NCBI RefSeq assembly: GCF_008014645.1
Contig: NZ_VOWY01000001.1
Location: 62,001 to 126,000, forward strand
From: Collinsella sp. BA40
GTDB taxonomy: Bacteria > Actinomycetota > Coriobacteriia > Coriobacteriales > Coriobacteriaceae
DNA length: 64,000 bases
Direction: 5' to 3'
Part shown: one piece after another, positions 1 to 8,686 of the stretch
Layout: each line of letters begins with the position of its first letter
Numbering within the stretch: the first letter of the stretch is position 1
Notes under the pieces: generated by a model
The model's input: the letters and a program-made list of their open reading frames with translations, nothing else
The model's database searches: none
Told to the model about the DNA's origin: nothing
Program-made: the position numbers and the translations under genes

Positions 1-47
1 AGAAGTGGGACGAGGTCTACAACGCCATCGAGGTTACCGAGCTGTAG
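1..47 (+). CDS. C-terminal end of an unidentified protein (cut by window start)
   Basis: Only the last 14 codons are in the window. The open frame from base 3 reads KWDEVYNAIEVTEL and stops at TAG 45-47. A hairpin with a short T-rich tail follows 30 bases later, as expected at the end of a transcription unit. The tail is too short to identify a family. It lies on the opposite strand to the DeoR-type repressor that follows, so the two genes converge. Confidence 0.5.
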   Translation, partial: KWDEVYNAIEVTEL

Positions 48-77
48 GGCGGCTGCACGGCTTCGATAGATTGCAGG

Positions 78-115
78 ACGGGTCGCATGCCTTGGGCATT
101 CGGCCCGTTCTTTCA
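78..115 (+). terminator. Imperfect terminator hairpin
   Basis: ACGGG at 78-82 pairs with CCCGT at 104-108. The inner part pairs imperfectly (GCATGCC with GGCAT), and TCTTTC follows. It sits between the end of the truncated first gene and the end of the convergent DeoR gene. Confidence 0.45.
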
Positions 116-137
116 TCTGGAGAGCGAAGCCCGAAAC

Positions 138-941
138 TCAGGCAAGCCGCAACTCGGGGACTGGGGAACCCTCGGGCAGGTTCTGGAGCGCATGGGAGAC
201 GAACCCATGGGGGTCCGCGTCCATGATGATGGCGTCGGCATCCGAGGCGGCGGCGAAGCAGATCATGCAGTCCGAGTTTGCCTTGCTGGAGTCCATAAGC
301 ACGACCGTGCGCGCGGCGGCGCCGATGATTGCCTGTTTGAGCTGGGCCATTTGCGGGTAATCGGTCATGAATCCCCGGTTAGGAACGAAGCCGCCCGGAC
401 ATACGACGGCGAGATCGGCATGGAGTATCTCGAGGGACCTCAAGGCGAGCAGGCCGCTGAGGTAGCGATGGCCCTTGCGCAGCGCGCCGCCGAGTACGAT
501 CACGTCGACGTTCGGAAGATTCTGGTCGATGTAGTCGGCGATGGTGATGTCGGCGGTAATGACTGTGATATCGGTGCGAGAATCGAGCATACGGACGAAT
601 TCCAGGGTGGTCGTGCCGGAATCGACGATGATGGTGTCGCCATCGTGGACGAGCTCGACGGCGCGGTGTGCGATGGCTTGCTTCGCATCGGCGTTGAGGT
701 TGATCCGCTTGTCTTGGACGGAGACCTTCAGCGCCTTGTGGAGCGAGACGGCGCCGCCATGGGTTCGTCGAAGCTTTCCGTCGGCTTCAAGGGCGTCGAG
801 GTCGCCGCGGATGGTGACCACGGATACGCCGAAGGTTTCAGCGAGCTCGGTGACCTGGACCGAAGTGCTTCGATCGAGCATGGACATGATGGCGCTGCGG
901 CGCTCTTCGGCAAACGCGCGACCATGTGCGGAGGTGGCCAT
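138..941 (-). CDS. DeoR/GlpR-family transcriptional regulator
   Basis: This 267-residue protein has the DeoR/GlpR layout. Residues about 13-65 form a winged helix with the family signature (LAETFGVSVVTIRGDL, then RRTHGGAV). The remainder is the sugar-phosphate-sensing DeoRC domain, with typical motifs such as TIIVDSGTTTLEF, VLGGALR and a C-terminal VVLMDSSK. Such proteins usually repress sugar-phosphate genes and are released by a phosphorylated sugar. The gene diverges from the class II aldolase at 1385 across a 443-base gap rich in inverted TTTCTTT/AAAGAAA repeats. The simplest reading is that it controls itself and the aldolase. The effector sugar cannot be read from sequence. Confidence 0.88.
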   Translation of the reverse strand: MATSAHGRAFAEERRSAIMSMLDRSTSVQVTELAETFGVSVVTIRGDLDALEADGKLRRTHGGAVSLHKALKVSVQDKRINLNADAKQAIAHRAVELVHDGDTIIVDSGTTTLEFVRMLDSRTDITVITADITIADYIDQNLPNVDVIVLGGALRKGHRYLSGLLALRSLEILHADLAVVCPGGFVPNRGFMTDYPQMAQLKQAIIGAAARTVVLMDSSKANSDCMICFAAASDADAIIMDADPHGFVSHALQNLPEGSPVPELRLA

Positions 942-1104
942 GGGCTTTCCTTTCGAGATCAGATGCCGCGGGAGCAGGGAGCCGCAATGGCCGGAAGGGG
1001 GGGGGGGGGACGGCTCCGAACGGGAGGGGCGGTTCTTGGGATACGTCTACGCAAGACATCCCGACGCGCCCAATTGTAGCGGAACTATGGAGAAGGCATT
1101 TTCA

Positions 1105-1174
1105 TTTCTTTCTTTTTAGGAAAGAAAACAAGTTTCTTTTTACTTGCAATTTGAAAAAAGAAAACGAATTGCAA
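1105..1174. promoter_or_regulatory. Cluster of inverted repeats between deoR-type gene and aldolase (putative operators)
   Basis: Three inverted repeats lie in an A/T-rich patch of an otherwise GC-rich gap (942-1384). TTTCTTTC 1105-1112 pairs with GAAAGAAA 1120-1127. AAAGAAA 1121-1127 pairs with TTTCTTT 1133-1139. TTGCAATT 1144-1151 pairs with AATTGCAA 1167-1174. DeoR-family repressors commonly bind repeated sites of this kind upstream of their own gene and their target. A TACAAT at 1295-1300 could be the -10 element of the aldolase promoter, but no good -35 is visible. Confidence 0.5.
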
Positions 1175-1384
1175 AGCTGGACGCGTGACGGAGTTCGAAA
1201 ACCGCGCGGCTCCACTTTCTTTTTCTTCGCTACCGCCGACGGCGAAACCATTGCGTTTGGCAGGGTCATCGGCGCACGTAAAACGGGTTTTTCGTACAAT
1301 ACGGGCATGGAACGCCGAACAGCAGGGTTCGGCACTATGGCGCGCGATAACCCACATGAAGCGCGCAGGAGGGAGCGATAGCTC

Positions 1385-2233
1385 ATGCTCGTAACCACCA
1401 AGGAGATGCTGCTCGACGCGCAGAAGAACCACTACGCCGTCGGCGCCTTCAACGTCGAGAACCTCGAGTTCGTCATGGCCGTCCTGGCTGCCGCCGAGGA
1501 GACCAAGTCCCCCGTCATCATGCAGACCACTTCCGGCACCATCAAGAAGACCGGCCTCGATTACTTCTACGGCATGGTCAAGGCTGCCGCCGAGCGCGCT
1601 TCCGTGCCCGTGGCCCTGCACCTCGATCACGGCGACGGCTACGATCGCTGCATGAAGGCCCTGCGCACCGGTTACACCTCCGTCATGATCGACGGCTCCC
1701 ACGAGTCCTTCGAGGACAACATCGCCCTCACCAAGTCCGTGGCCGACGCCGGCGCCTGCATGGGCGTGCCCGTCGAGGCCGAGCTCGGCAAGGTCGGCGG
1801 CAAGGAGGACGACGTCGAGGTCGAGGGCGAGTCCCCCTACACCGATCCGGTCGAGGCCAAGGAGTTCGTCGAGCGCACCGGCTGCACCTCCCTCGCCATC
1901 GGCGTGGGCACCGCTCACGGCGTGTACACCGAGGAGCCCCACATCGACCAGGACGTCGTGAAGGCCATCCGCGCCGCCGTCGACGTGCCGCTGGTCCTGC
2001 ATGGCACCTCCGGTGTGCCGGACGAGCAGGTCGCCGAGGCCGTCAAGAACGGCATCTGCAAGGTGAACTACGCCACCGAGCTGCGTCAGGCCTACACCAA
2101 GGGCTACATGGCCTACATGGCTGAGAACCCCAACAACTTCGATCCCAAGAACCCGGGTCAGGCCGGCATGGCCGAGATCACCAAGATCGTCAAGATCCGC
2201 ATGGAGAACCTCGGTTCCGTGGGCCGCGCCTAA
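1385..2233 (+). CDS. fba: Class II fructose-/tagatose-bisphosphate aldolase (GatY/KbaY/Fba type)
   Basis: This 282-residue zinc aldolase splits a ketose 1,6-bisphosphate into dihydroxyacetone phosphate and glyceraldehyde 3-phosphate. Visible family residues are catalytic Asp81 and Zn ligand His82 (LHLDHGD), the AELG Glu, His178 (GTAHG) and His206 (VLHGTSG), then the KVNYATE phosphate site. The length fits the GatY/KbaY/Bacillus-type Fba subgroup, which includes both fructose and tagatose bisphosphate enzymes; sequence alone does not decide. The start is ATG 1385, behind AGGAGGG. The gene stands alone with a strong terminator. The divergent DeoR gene suggests sugar-responsive control, but the optimal-looking codons suggest a highly expressed central glycolytic role. 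Confidence 0.9.
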   Translation: MLVTTKEMLLDAQKNHYAVGAFNVENLEFVMAVLAAAEETKSPVIMQTTSGTIKKTGLDYFYGMVKAAAERASVPVALHLDHGDGYDRCMKALRTGYTSVMIDGSHESFEDNIALTKSVADAGACMGVPVEAELGKVGGKEDDVEVEGESPYTDPVEAKEFVERTGCTSLAIGVGTAHGVYTEEPHIDQDVVKAIRAAVDVPLVLHGTSGVPDEQVAEAVKNGICKVNYATELRQAYTKGYMAYMAENPNNFDPKNPGQAGMAEITKIVKIRMENLGSVGRA

Positions 2234-2278
2234 TCGCTCGAAGCGCGTCTGCGCGGTCGACTGCATAGTCCCCCTTTT

Positions 2279-2312
2279 CCCTCCTGCCCCCGTTGGGGCG
2301 GGAGGGTTTTTT
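2279..2312 (+). terminator. Rho-independent terminator after aldolase
   Basis: A perfect 12-bp stem, CCCTCCTGCCCC 2279-2290 with GGGGCGGGAGGG 2295-2306, has a 4-base loop and is followed by six T. Confidence 0.95.
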
Positions 2313-2391
2313 AACCCGCGGGACCGCGTGCAGCGAGCGTCGGCACTCGAGGGAGGCGTTCGCCGAACGGCGGATGCTTTATTCAAATGGA

Positions 2392-2421
2392 TTGAGAAAC
2401 CCCAGCTCAGCGTGGTACATT
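2392..2421 (+). promoter_or_regulatory. Putative sigma-70-type promoter for the DMT transporter
   Basis: TTGAGA (2392-2397) and TACATT (2416-2421) are 18 bases apart, about 100 bases upstream of the transporter start. They follow the aldolase terminator directly. Confidence 0.5.
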
Positions 2422-2519
2422 CTTCGTGCTAACACCAAGGTTCGCACGGATCTGCCGGACGCCTGCGCGCGCTTGCGCTCCGGTGCCCGGCGGGACCGCG
2501 AGGCGCAGGGGAGAAGCCT

Positions 2520-3728
2520 ATGGAAGACGGTCGACCCGATGCGCGCGAGGCGGCGCGCGAGCCGCGCACGGTCGAAGAGGTGCGCGCGCTGAAGAAGGCC
2601 CATCCGGGTGGAACATGGAAGTATGCCTGCGCATGCCGGTCGGGGGTGCGCTACGAAGGGGAAAGCGAGGCGTGGAGTTCATTGAAAGAGATGATCGAAA
2701 CCGAAGCACGTGGCAGCAAGACCGCGAATGCCCATGACGTCGAAGCGGAGTGGACGTCGCTGGTAGACGAGACGCGCGACAGCGTGCCGGTGCCGCCCGA
2801 GGACCGCGCGCCGGGCGCGCTGCGCGGCGCGGGTGCGCGCTCGCCGCTGTTCTGGAAGCTCATGCTGGTGGCCATGGCCCTCATCTGGGGCTATTCGTTC
2901 CTCACCATGAAGACGGTGCTCGACACCATTCCCACCTACATGCTGCTGGCCTGCCGCTTCCTGCCGTCGGCGGCCATCATGTTCGCCATCTTCCATAAGC
3001 GTATTCGCGCGCACTTCAATCTGGAATACCTGGGAATCGGCTTGCTGATGGGCTGCGTCATCTGGTCGGCGTACGGAACGCAGACGCTCGGCCTGGTGGA
3101 TACCACGCCGGGTAAAAACGCCTTCCTCACCGGCACGTACTGCATCCTCGTGCCGTTCATCGCGTTCATCCTGTTCCGCGAGCGCATCACCAAGTGGCAC
3201 ATCTCCGCAGCGGTGCTGTGCCTGGTGGGCGTGGGCTTCGTGGCGCTCGACGACTTCTCCATCGGTCGCGGCGACCTGCTCACCCTGGTGGGAGCCGGCT
3301 TCTTCGCGCTGGATATGGCGGTCGTGGGCCATGTGGGGCGCACCCGCGACGTGAGCGTCCTGACGTTTTGGATGTTCCTGTTCGTGGGAACGTTCTCGTT
3401 GATCACCACCACGTTCTTCGAGCCTGTCGTTCCGGCCGCCATGTGGACGCCCGGCACCATCGGGCAGCTGGCCTTCCTCGCGGTCATGTGCACCACGGTG
3501 GGCCTGCTTTTGCAGAACCAGGCGCTGTCCCACGTGCCGCCGGCGACGGGCTCGCTGCTGCTGTCGCTCGAAAGCCCCTTCGGCGTGCTGTTCTCGGTGC
3601 TCGTGGCGGGCGAGGTGCTTACCGGCAAGCTTATCTTGGGCTTCGCGCTCATCTTCTTGTCTATCGTTTTGTCCGAGACCCACTTCAGCTTCCTGGCCAA
3701 GTGGCTGCCGGAGCGCAAGCGCGCATAA
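2520..3728 (+). CDS. EamA/DMT-superfamily transporter with a hydrophilic N-terminal extension
   Basis: The 402-residue product is an inner-membrane permease of the drug/metabolite transporter superfamily. From residue about 112 there are ten predicted membrane helices in two EamA repeats (motifs ALIWGYSFLTMK, PGKNAFLTGTY, LESPFGVLFSV). The substrate cannot be told; relatives export amino acids or metabolites. The first 110 residues are hydrophilic and charged and contain GGTWKYACACRSG; DMT proteins are normally about 290-310 residues without this. Start ATG 2520 has GGGGAGA upstream. A start inside the extension (for example at residue 58) is possible. A short gap leads to the EFR1-like gene on the same strand. 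Confidence 0.85.
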   Translation: MEDGRPDAREAAREPRTVEEVRALKKAHPGGTWKYACACRSGVRYEGESEAWSSLKEMIETEARGSKTANAHDVEAEWTSLVDETRDSVPVPPEDRAPGALRGAGARSPLFWKLMLVAMALIWGYSFLTMKTVLDTIPTYMLLACRFLPSAAIMFAIFHKRIRAHFNLEYLGIGLLMGCVIWSAYGTQTLGLVDTTPGKNAFLTGTYCILVPFIAFILFRERITKWHISAAVLCLVGVGFVALDDFSIGRGDLLTLVGAGFFALDMAVVGHVGRTRDVSVLTFWMFLFVGTFSLITTTFFEPVVPAAMWTPGTIGQLAFLAVMCTTVGLLLQNQALSHVPPATGSLLLSLESPFGVLFSVLVAGEVLTGKLILGFALIFLSIVLSETHFSFLAKWLPERKRA

Positions 3729-3773
3729 AGCGCCTGCGCGGCTTCTTGTGTTCGATTGAAAAGACGTGATGGT

Positions 3774-4559
3774 ATGAAGATCGATTCGGTGCGCGCGCTG
3801 TATTTTACGGGCGCTGGTACGACGAAGACCGTGGCGCTGGCTTTCTGCAGGGCCATCGAGGCGCCGTTCGAGCTGGTCGACGCGACGCCGCGTTCATGTG
3901 AGCTCCGCGCCGCCCGCCCCGGCGATCTGCTGGTGTGCGCGGTTCCGTCCTATGGCGGCCGCGTGCCCGCTCCCTTCCTGGAGCGCTTGGCTTCGATGGG
4001 GCGCGCGAGCGAGCCCGTTCCCGCGGTCATGCTGGTCACCTACGGCAACCGCGCGGTCGACGATACGTTTATCGAGCTCGCCGATGCGCTCGACGCGCAG
4101 GGGATCGTGCCCGTGGGCGGTGCCGCCGTGGTGGCCCATCATTCTCTTATGACCAACGTGGCAGAGGGGCGTCCCGACGCCCAGGACCTGGCGGCGGTCG
4201 AGCAGCTCGCCCAGCGCGTGCGCTCCGCGCTCGAGGACGCGCCGTGCGTCGAGGACGCGCGCTTGGCGCAGGTTCCGGGAGCGCGGCCGTACCGTGCGTA
4301 CGACGGCGTGCCGCTCCATCCGGTCTGCCAGGCCGATCGCTGCGTCCAGTGCGGCGCGTGCGTGGCGCTGTGCCCCGTGGGCGCGATCGATCCCGAGCAT
4401 CCCGAGGACACCGATGAGGAGCGCTGCATCTCGTGCATGCGCTGCGTCGCTGCCTGCCATCGCGGCGCCCGCGAGATCGGCGGCGGCTTGAAGCTGGCGG
4501 TGGCGCGCAAGGCCTTTGCGCTCAAATGCGCCAAGCGCTGCGAGAGCTACCTGCTGTAA
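3774..4559 (+). CDS. EFR1-type flavodoxin-ferredoxin fusion protein
   Basis: This 261-residue cytoplasmic protein starts with a flavodoxin-like fold (LYFTGAGTTKTVA phosphate loop, then VPSYGGRVPAPF). It ends in two 4Fe-4S ferredoxin motifs, CVQCGACVALCPVGAI and CISCMRCVAACHRGA. This is the arrangement of the EFR1 family of anaerobes, presumed electron carriers between flavin and iron-sulfur partners. ATG 3774 is taken as the start because the flavodoxin strand begins at once. An in-frame TTG at 3756 is the alternative; neither has a convincing ribosome-binding site. It may be cotranscribed with the DMT transporter 45 bases upstream. Its redox partner is unknown. Confidence 0.85.
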   Translation: MKIDSVRALYFTGAGTTKTVALAFCRAIEAPFELVDATPRSCELRAARPGDLLVCAVPSYGGRVPAPFLERLASMGRASEPVPAVMLVTYGNRAVDDTFIELADALDAQGIVPVGGAAVVAHHSLMTNVAEGRPDAQDLAAVEQLAQRVRSALEDAPCVEDARLAQVPGARPYRAYDGVPLHPVCQADRCVQCGACVALCPVGAIDPEHPEDTDEERCISCMRCVAACHRGAREIGGGLKLAVARKAFALKCAKRCESYLL

Positions 4560-4603
4560 GGCGGTATCGGAAGCGCCTGCGCGCTCGATGTTGAAAGAGA
4601 CTG

Positions 4604-4645
4604 AATAGCCCCGTTCCTCCAGGAGGGAGGAGCGGGGCTATTTCT
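4604..4645 (+). terminator. Terminator between convergent genes
   Basis: ATAGCCCCG 4605-4613 pairs with CGGGGCTAT 4633-4641, and the inner CCTCC/GGAGG also pairs. A short T-rich tail follows on the plus strand. It ends the unit with the DMT transporter and EFR1-like genes, and may also serve the opposing glycosidase gene. Confidence 0.8.
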
Positions 4646-4700
4646 CATGCGCGCGTCCGCGCGACCGAAGCGGCTCGCGCGTCGTGAGGCGCGCGTGCGG

Positions 4701-7700
4701 CTAGCGACGCTTCTTCAGCTTGCGGCCGGCGTAGACCGCGGCGGAACCGGCGGCCGCCGCGATTCCCGCGAAGGCGGCCATATCGCCGGTGGTGGGAAGG
4801 CCGCCGGGGCGTGCGGGCTGCTGCGGCTCGGGTTCGGGCTGCGGCTGGGGTTGCGGATCGGGCTTGGGCTGCGGCTGCGGCTGGGGCTGCGGCTCGGGTT
4901 CGGGCTCCGGCGCGACGTCTTTCTTGAAGTCGGCGACGAGCGTGAGGTCGTCCGTCACCGCGGTGCCGAAGTCGAACGGCTTGCCGTCGAGCGTCCAACC
5001 CTCGAAGGTGTAGCCCGCGCGGACGGGGTCGTCCTGCGGCTTGGAGACGGTCGAGCCGCTCTCCACCTCGGCCGTGGCAAACACGGCGTCGCCGTTCATG
5101 AACGTGACGGTGTGCTTCGCCACGGGCGCCGTTATCTTCTTCCAGGAGGCGGTGAGCACGAGGTCGCCGGTGACGGGCGCGTCGAAGTCGTAGCGCTCGG
5201 TGCCGTTGAGCCAGCCGAGGAACTCATAGCCCTCGCGTGCAGGCGTCGCGGGCTCGGCCACCTTCTGACCGTCGACGACCTTCACCTGCATGGCGGTTGC
5301 ACCCTCGTAGCCGGGGTCGAACGTCACCGTGCGCTCGATGGGCTGCGGCTCCGGCTGCTGTTGGGCGGGTACCTTCACGATGGTGAAGGAGTGCGGCGCA
5401 AGCTCGATGCGGGGCGCGGCCTGCTCGGCGGTCATCGTGCTCGTATCGATCCGCACGGCGTCGGGTCGCTCGGGCGTGTTGGCAGCTGTGAAGTCGTCGC
5501 CGGCGAGCGAGCGGATCTCGAGGGCGCGGCCGGTGAGGTCGACGCCGGGGATGCTCAGCTTCATGGCGCCCGCCTCGGCGAGGCCAAGGTTGACGATGGC
5601 GACGTAGATGTTGCCCGCGGTGTCGGTAGACGCCATCACGTCGTACTGCTTCACGCCGTTGGAGAGCACCGGCATGGCGGCTGTCCGGGCGGTCACGATG
5701 TTCGTGCCGAAACCGCCGTTCAGCATGGTGAAGACGCTTGCACTGGGCGTCTTGAAGAAGGTGAAGGCGCCCTCGCCGGTCTTGGTGTCGCCGCTGCCCT
5801 TCACGGGAACGGCCTGGATCACGGCCTGCTGGGTGGGGCCGAGCGAGTCGGCGCCATCGGAGTACCAGTCGACGAGGCAGTGCTTCTGGATATAGGGGCT
5901 GCCCAGCTCCACGTAGTCCATGATGGCGCGCGCGATGTAGAGCGCGTGCGTCTGGGAGCGCAGGAGCAGGTTTTGCGAGCGGAAGATGCCGTACTCGCTG
6001 ATGACGGGGACCTTGTTGGGATCGTACTTCTGCATGAGCTTGACGTAGCCTGCCACGTGCTCGCGCTTGTTGTCGCCGAGTTTCATGGCCTGCAGGTAGA
6101 AGGCCTCGTTATTGCCGTTGTTGCCGGGGTCGCCCGAGTAGGGATGGATGGTGAGGCCGTCGTACAGCGCATCGTGGCCGCCTTCGTGCATCTTGTTGAC
6201 GAAGCCCTCGGTCTCGTAGCTCGAGTAGATGTGGATCTCGCCCGCGGGCTGGCCTGCGCGCGTGCGATCGGCGTTGATCTGCGCCATGGTCTCGCGCATC
6301 TTGCGCGAGACGGCCACGAAGCCGTCGCGGTTCACGGAGTAGTCGACGGTGATCTTGGCGTCCTTGGCGGGAATCATGCCGTGGGCGCCGTCGCCGAAGG
6401 TGAAGTAGCCGGTCTTGGCGTCGAGCTGGTAGACCTTGTCGGCGGCGCCGGCGGCCTTGAGGTCGTCGACGCGGCGCCACTCCTCGCCCGCCACCTTCAC
6501 CTTGACGGAGCCGACGTTCACCGCGGTGAAATCGGCGTAGTCGGACGCCTTCTTATCGCGCTCGACGCGCGCATAGCGCATGCCGAACTCCTGGTTGGCT
6601 TTGCCGGTCGATTTTGAGGCGGTTTCGTTCCAGTTGCCGCGCACGACGGCGTACTGGTTGGTGAACGAGGCGGTGCCGCCGTCGATATAGGCTTTCTCGG
6701 GTCCGCCGGGAACGCTTGCGGTCCAGTACTGCTGCGACGAGTTGCCGTCGGCGCCGCCCTGGTTCATCTCGTTGCCGATCTCGAAGTAGCGCACGTTGAA
6801 CGGCTCGGGGTGGCCGAGGTCGCGGCGGACGTCGGCCCAGGCGGTGCCGCCGTTGGGATTGGTGCCCGCTGCGGCGTTGAGGAACTCGATGAGGTCGGCG
6901 GCGTCGTTTGCATCGCCTCGACCCAGCGCGTACACGTAGACGATCTCGGAACCGTGCTCCTGCGCGAAGGTTCCGATCTCGGAGATGCCGAAGTTGGGCG
7001 CGATGCCGCCCTGGCCGCTGTTGTTATAGAAGCCGTGGATCTGGTTGGTGCGCTCCTCCTTCTTGCCGAGCGTCTCCTTCCAGTTGAAGAGGTTGGAGAT
7101 GGTGCCGCCCGGATAGCGGATGGAACCGAAGCCCGCCTCGTCGTAGAGCTTCGCGAACTCGTCTTTGACCTTCATGGCCTGGGAGTCGAAGGTGCCGTAG
7201 CCGTTGAAGGCGTAGCGGTGGTTGATGCCGAAGACGGCGTCATCCACCGTGCGCGTGACGTGGCTCGTGTCGACGCTCACCTGCACGCCGAGGGCGTAGA
7301 CGGCGCCGATGGCCTGGGCCAGCTCCTCTTTCGCCTGCTTGATGGCGCCGGCGCCGGCGTTCTCCAGGGCCGTCTCGGCCTTCTTCACGGCAGCGTCCAG
7401 CGCGGCGTACTCGGCGGAGTCGTCGCCGTTCCTAAGGAGCTCTTTCGCGCTGGCCACCAGGCGCTGGAGCTCGGCCTTGGTGCTCGCCACCTCGAGCTCG
7501 GCTTTGACCGCGCCGTAGGAATCGTAGAGCCGCTTGGCCTCGTCGGCGGAGAGCGCCTTGTTGTACAGGCGCAGCTCGTCGAGCTTGCCCTCGAAGCGCT
7601 CGGTGTTATTCGGCTGCGCGGCATCGGAGCCCCAGGAGCCCAGCACGAGGCCCACGGCGCCGGCGGGCAGGGACTGCGACCAGCTGCCGGAGCCCAGCTC

Positions 7701-8315
7701 CTTGCCGTTGAGGTAGAGCTTGATGCTCTTGGCGGCGCCGTTATTCGTGACCTGCTTGACCACGGTGACGTGCTGCCATGCGGCGCGCGAGGGGTTTTTA
7801 CCCAGCGTGATATTGCTGTCGGCCTTGTCGATGGAGGAGGAGAAGGTGCCGTCCTTCCATTCGGTGAGGACGGAGGTGGGCTGGCCGGCGGAATGCAGCA
7901 GGACGGTGCGCTTGCCCGCCGCGGGCTGGCTGCTATCGGCATCGCGGATCCAGAACGAGACGGTGAAGTCCTTCTGCTGCTCCAGCGCCCCGCGCACGCG
8001 CACGTCGTGCGCGTCGTTCTTGTCGGTGAACGACAGACTCTTGCCCAGGGAGGCCAGCCCGCTGTCCTCGACCTTCACGGTGCCGTTCGGATCGGCCACC
8101 TTTTCGATGCTGAAGTTCTTGCTGCCGGCGCCCTTCAGCGGCTGGTCTCCTTCGAAGGTCCAGATGCCGGTGGCGCCCTCGGGGGCGGCGGTGGCGGCGA
8201 GGGCGGGCCTGGCGCTCGCGCCGAGCGCCAGCGCGAGCGCCAGGCCCGCACCGACGCAGGCCGCGCGACGCAGGCCGCGCGACGGTATATCCGCTTCCTG
8301 ACTTCGTAGCTTCAT
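4701..8315 (-). CDS. Cell-wall-anchored GH51-like (clan GH-A) alpha-L-arabinofuranosidase with LamG domain
   Basis: This 1204-residue secreted enzyme has, in order: a signal peptide (about 1-41); a LamG/concanavalin-like module (about 48-265, WTFEGD to LDELRLYNKAL); a helical linker (about 268-345); a clan GH-A domain resembling GH51; a C-terminal beta domain; two InlB/Flg_new repeats (VTFDPG...GYEFLGW and VTFMNG...GYTFEGW); a Pro/Glu/Gln-rich wall spacer; and the sortase signal LPTTG (1173-1177) with a hydrophobic stretch and KKRR tail. GH51-like motifs are RYPGGTISNLFNW, acid/base Glu516 in FEIGNE and candidate nucleophile Glu774 in VISEYG. The two Glu are 258 residues apart, about twice the usual GH51 spacing, because of an inserted beta-rich segment. 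It probably cuts arabinosyl side chains of plant or host-associated glycans. Exact family and substrate are inferred. Confidence 0.85.
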   Translation of the reverse strand: MKLRSQEADIPSRGLRRAACVGAGLALALALGASARPALAATAAPEGATGIWTFEGDQPLKGAGSKNFSIEKVADPNGTVKVEDSGLASLGKSLSFTDKNDAHDVRVRGALEQQKDFTVSFWIRDADSSQPAAGKRTVLLHSAGQPTSVLTEWKDGTFSSSIDKADSNITLGKNPSRAAWQHVTVVKQVTNNGAAKSIKLYLNGKELGSGSWSQSLPAGAVGLVLGSWGSDAAQPNNTERFEGKLDELRLYNKALSADEAKRLYDSYGAVKAELEVASTKAELQRLVASAKELLRNGDDSAEYAALDAAVKKAETALENAGAGAIKQAKEELAQAIGAVYALGVQVSVDTSHVTRTVDDAVFGINHRYAFNGYGTFDSQAMKVKDEFAKLYDEAGFGSIRYPGGTISNLFNWKETLGKKEERTNQIHGFYNNSGQGGIAPNFGISEIGTFAQEHGSEIVYVYALGRGDANDAADLIEFLNAAAGTNPNGGTAWADVRRDLGHPEPFNVRYFEIGNEMNQGGADGNSSQQYWTASVPGGPEKAYIDGGTASFTNQYAVVRGNWNETASKSTGKANQEFGMRYARVERDKKASDYADFTAVNVGSVKVKVAGEEWRRVDDLKAAGAADKVYQLDAKTGYFTFGDGAHGMIPAKDAKITVDYSVNRDGFVAVSRKMRETMAQINADRTRAGQPAGEIHIYSSYETEGFVNKMHEGGHDALYDGLTIHPYSGDPGNNGNNEAFYLQAMKLGDNKREHVAGYVKLMQKYDPNKVPVISEYGIFRSQNLLLRSQTHALYIARAIMDYVELGSPYIQKHCLVDWYSDGADSLGPTQQAVIQAVPVKGSGDTKTGEGAFTFFKTPSASVFTMLNGGFGTNIVTARTAAMPVLSNGVKQYDVMASTDTAGNIYVAIVNLGLAEAGAMKLSIPGVDLTGRALEIRSLAGDDFTAANTPERPDAVRIDTSTMTAEQAAPRIELAPHSFTIVKVPAQQQPEPQPIERTVTFDPGYEGATAMQVKVVDGQKVAEPATPAREGYEFLGWLNGTERYDFDAPVTGDLVLTASWKKITAPVAKHTVTFMNGDAVFATAEVESGSTVSKPQDDPVRAGYTFEGWTLDGKPFDFGTAVTDDLTLVADFKKDVAPEPEPEPQPQPQPQPKPDPQPQPQPEPEPQQPARPGGLPTTGDMAAFAGIAAAAGSAAVYAGRKLKKRR

Positions 8316-8686
8316 GAAGCCGTCCTTTCTCGCTCGCGCAGGCGAAGCGACGTTGGCAGGTGCGGCGCGCGCGATATGGTCAGCGTGCGCCGATCGTACA
8401 CATAGCGATACAACCTACCATGCGGCGACGAGTGGAAAGGAGGGCTCCGACCGGGCAACCCGTGTACGGATGAAATACCGATGCAAGCGGTAGTGAAGTG
8501 GGGGAAAGCGCCCGCGGGCGCGCCGGGGGAGGGCGCGGGCGCGGGCGAGGTGGTGCGAGGGGTTGGTGGATGCCGGCCGGCGTGGTGCCGCGGCGGCGAG
8601 GGGCGCCTCGATGTCCATCGGGGGGGCGCCGCCGGGCGTCTGCGTGCGGTGCTTTTAGCTGGCACCCCCGTGGGCGCCTTTAAGCG
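8316..8686. other. 371-base gap upstream of the wall glycosidase
   Basis: The gap is extremely GC-rich between about 8500 and 8660. On the minus strand GAAAGGACG lies just before the glycosidase ATG and serves as its ribosome-binding site. I see no convincing promoter, terminator or small gene. The short G-tracts here are ordinary for this base composition. Confidence 0.5.

Noticed and set aside
3756-3773. TTG start extending the flavodoxin-ferredoxin protein by six residues
   Set aside because: The added residues are not conserved-looking and there is no better ribosome-binding site than for ATG 3774.
4647-6617. Open frame of about 650 codons on the plus strand opposite the wall glycosidase
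   Set aside because: Antisense mirror of a multi-domain enzyme with signal peptide and sortase motif; the translation has no domain.
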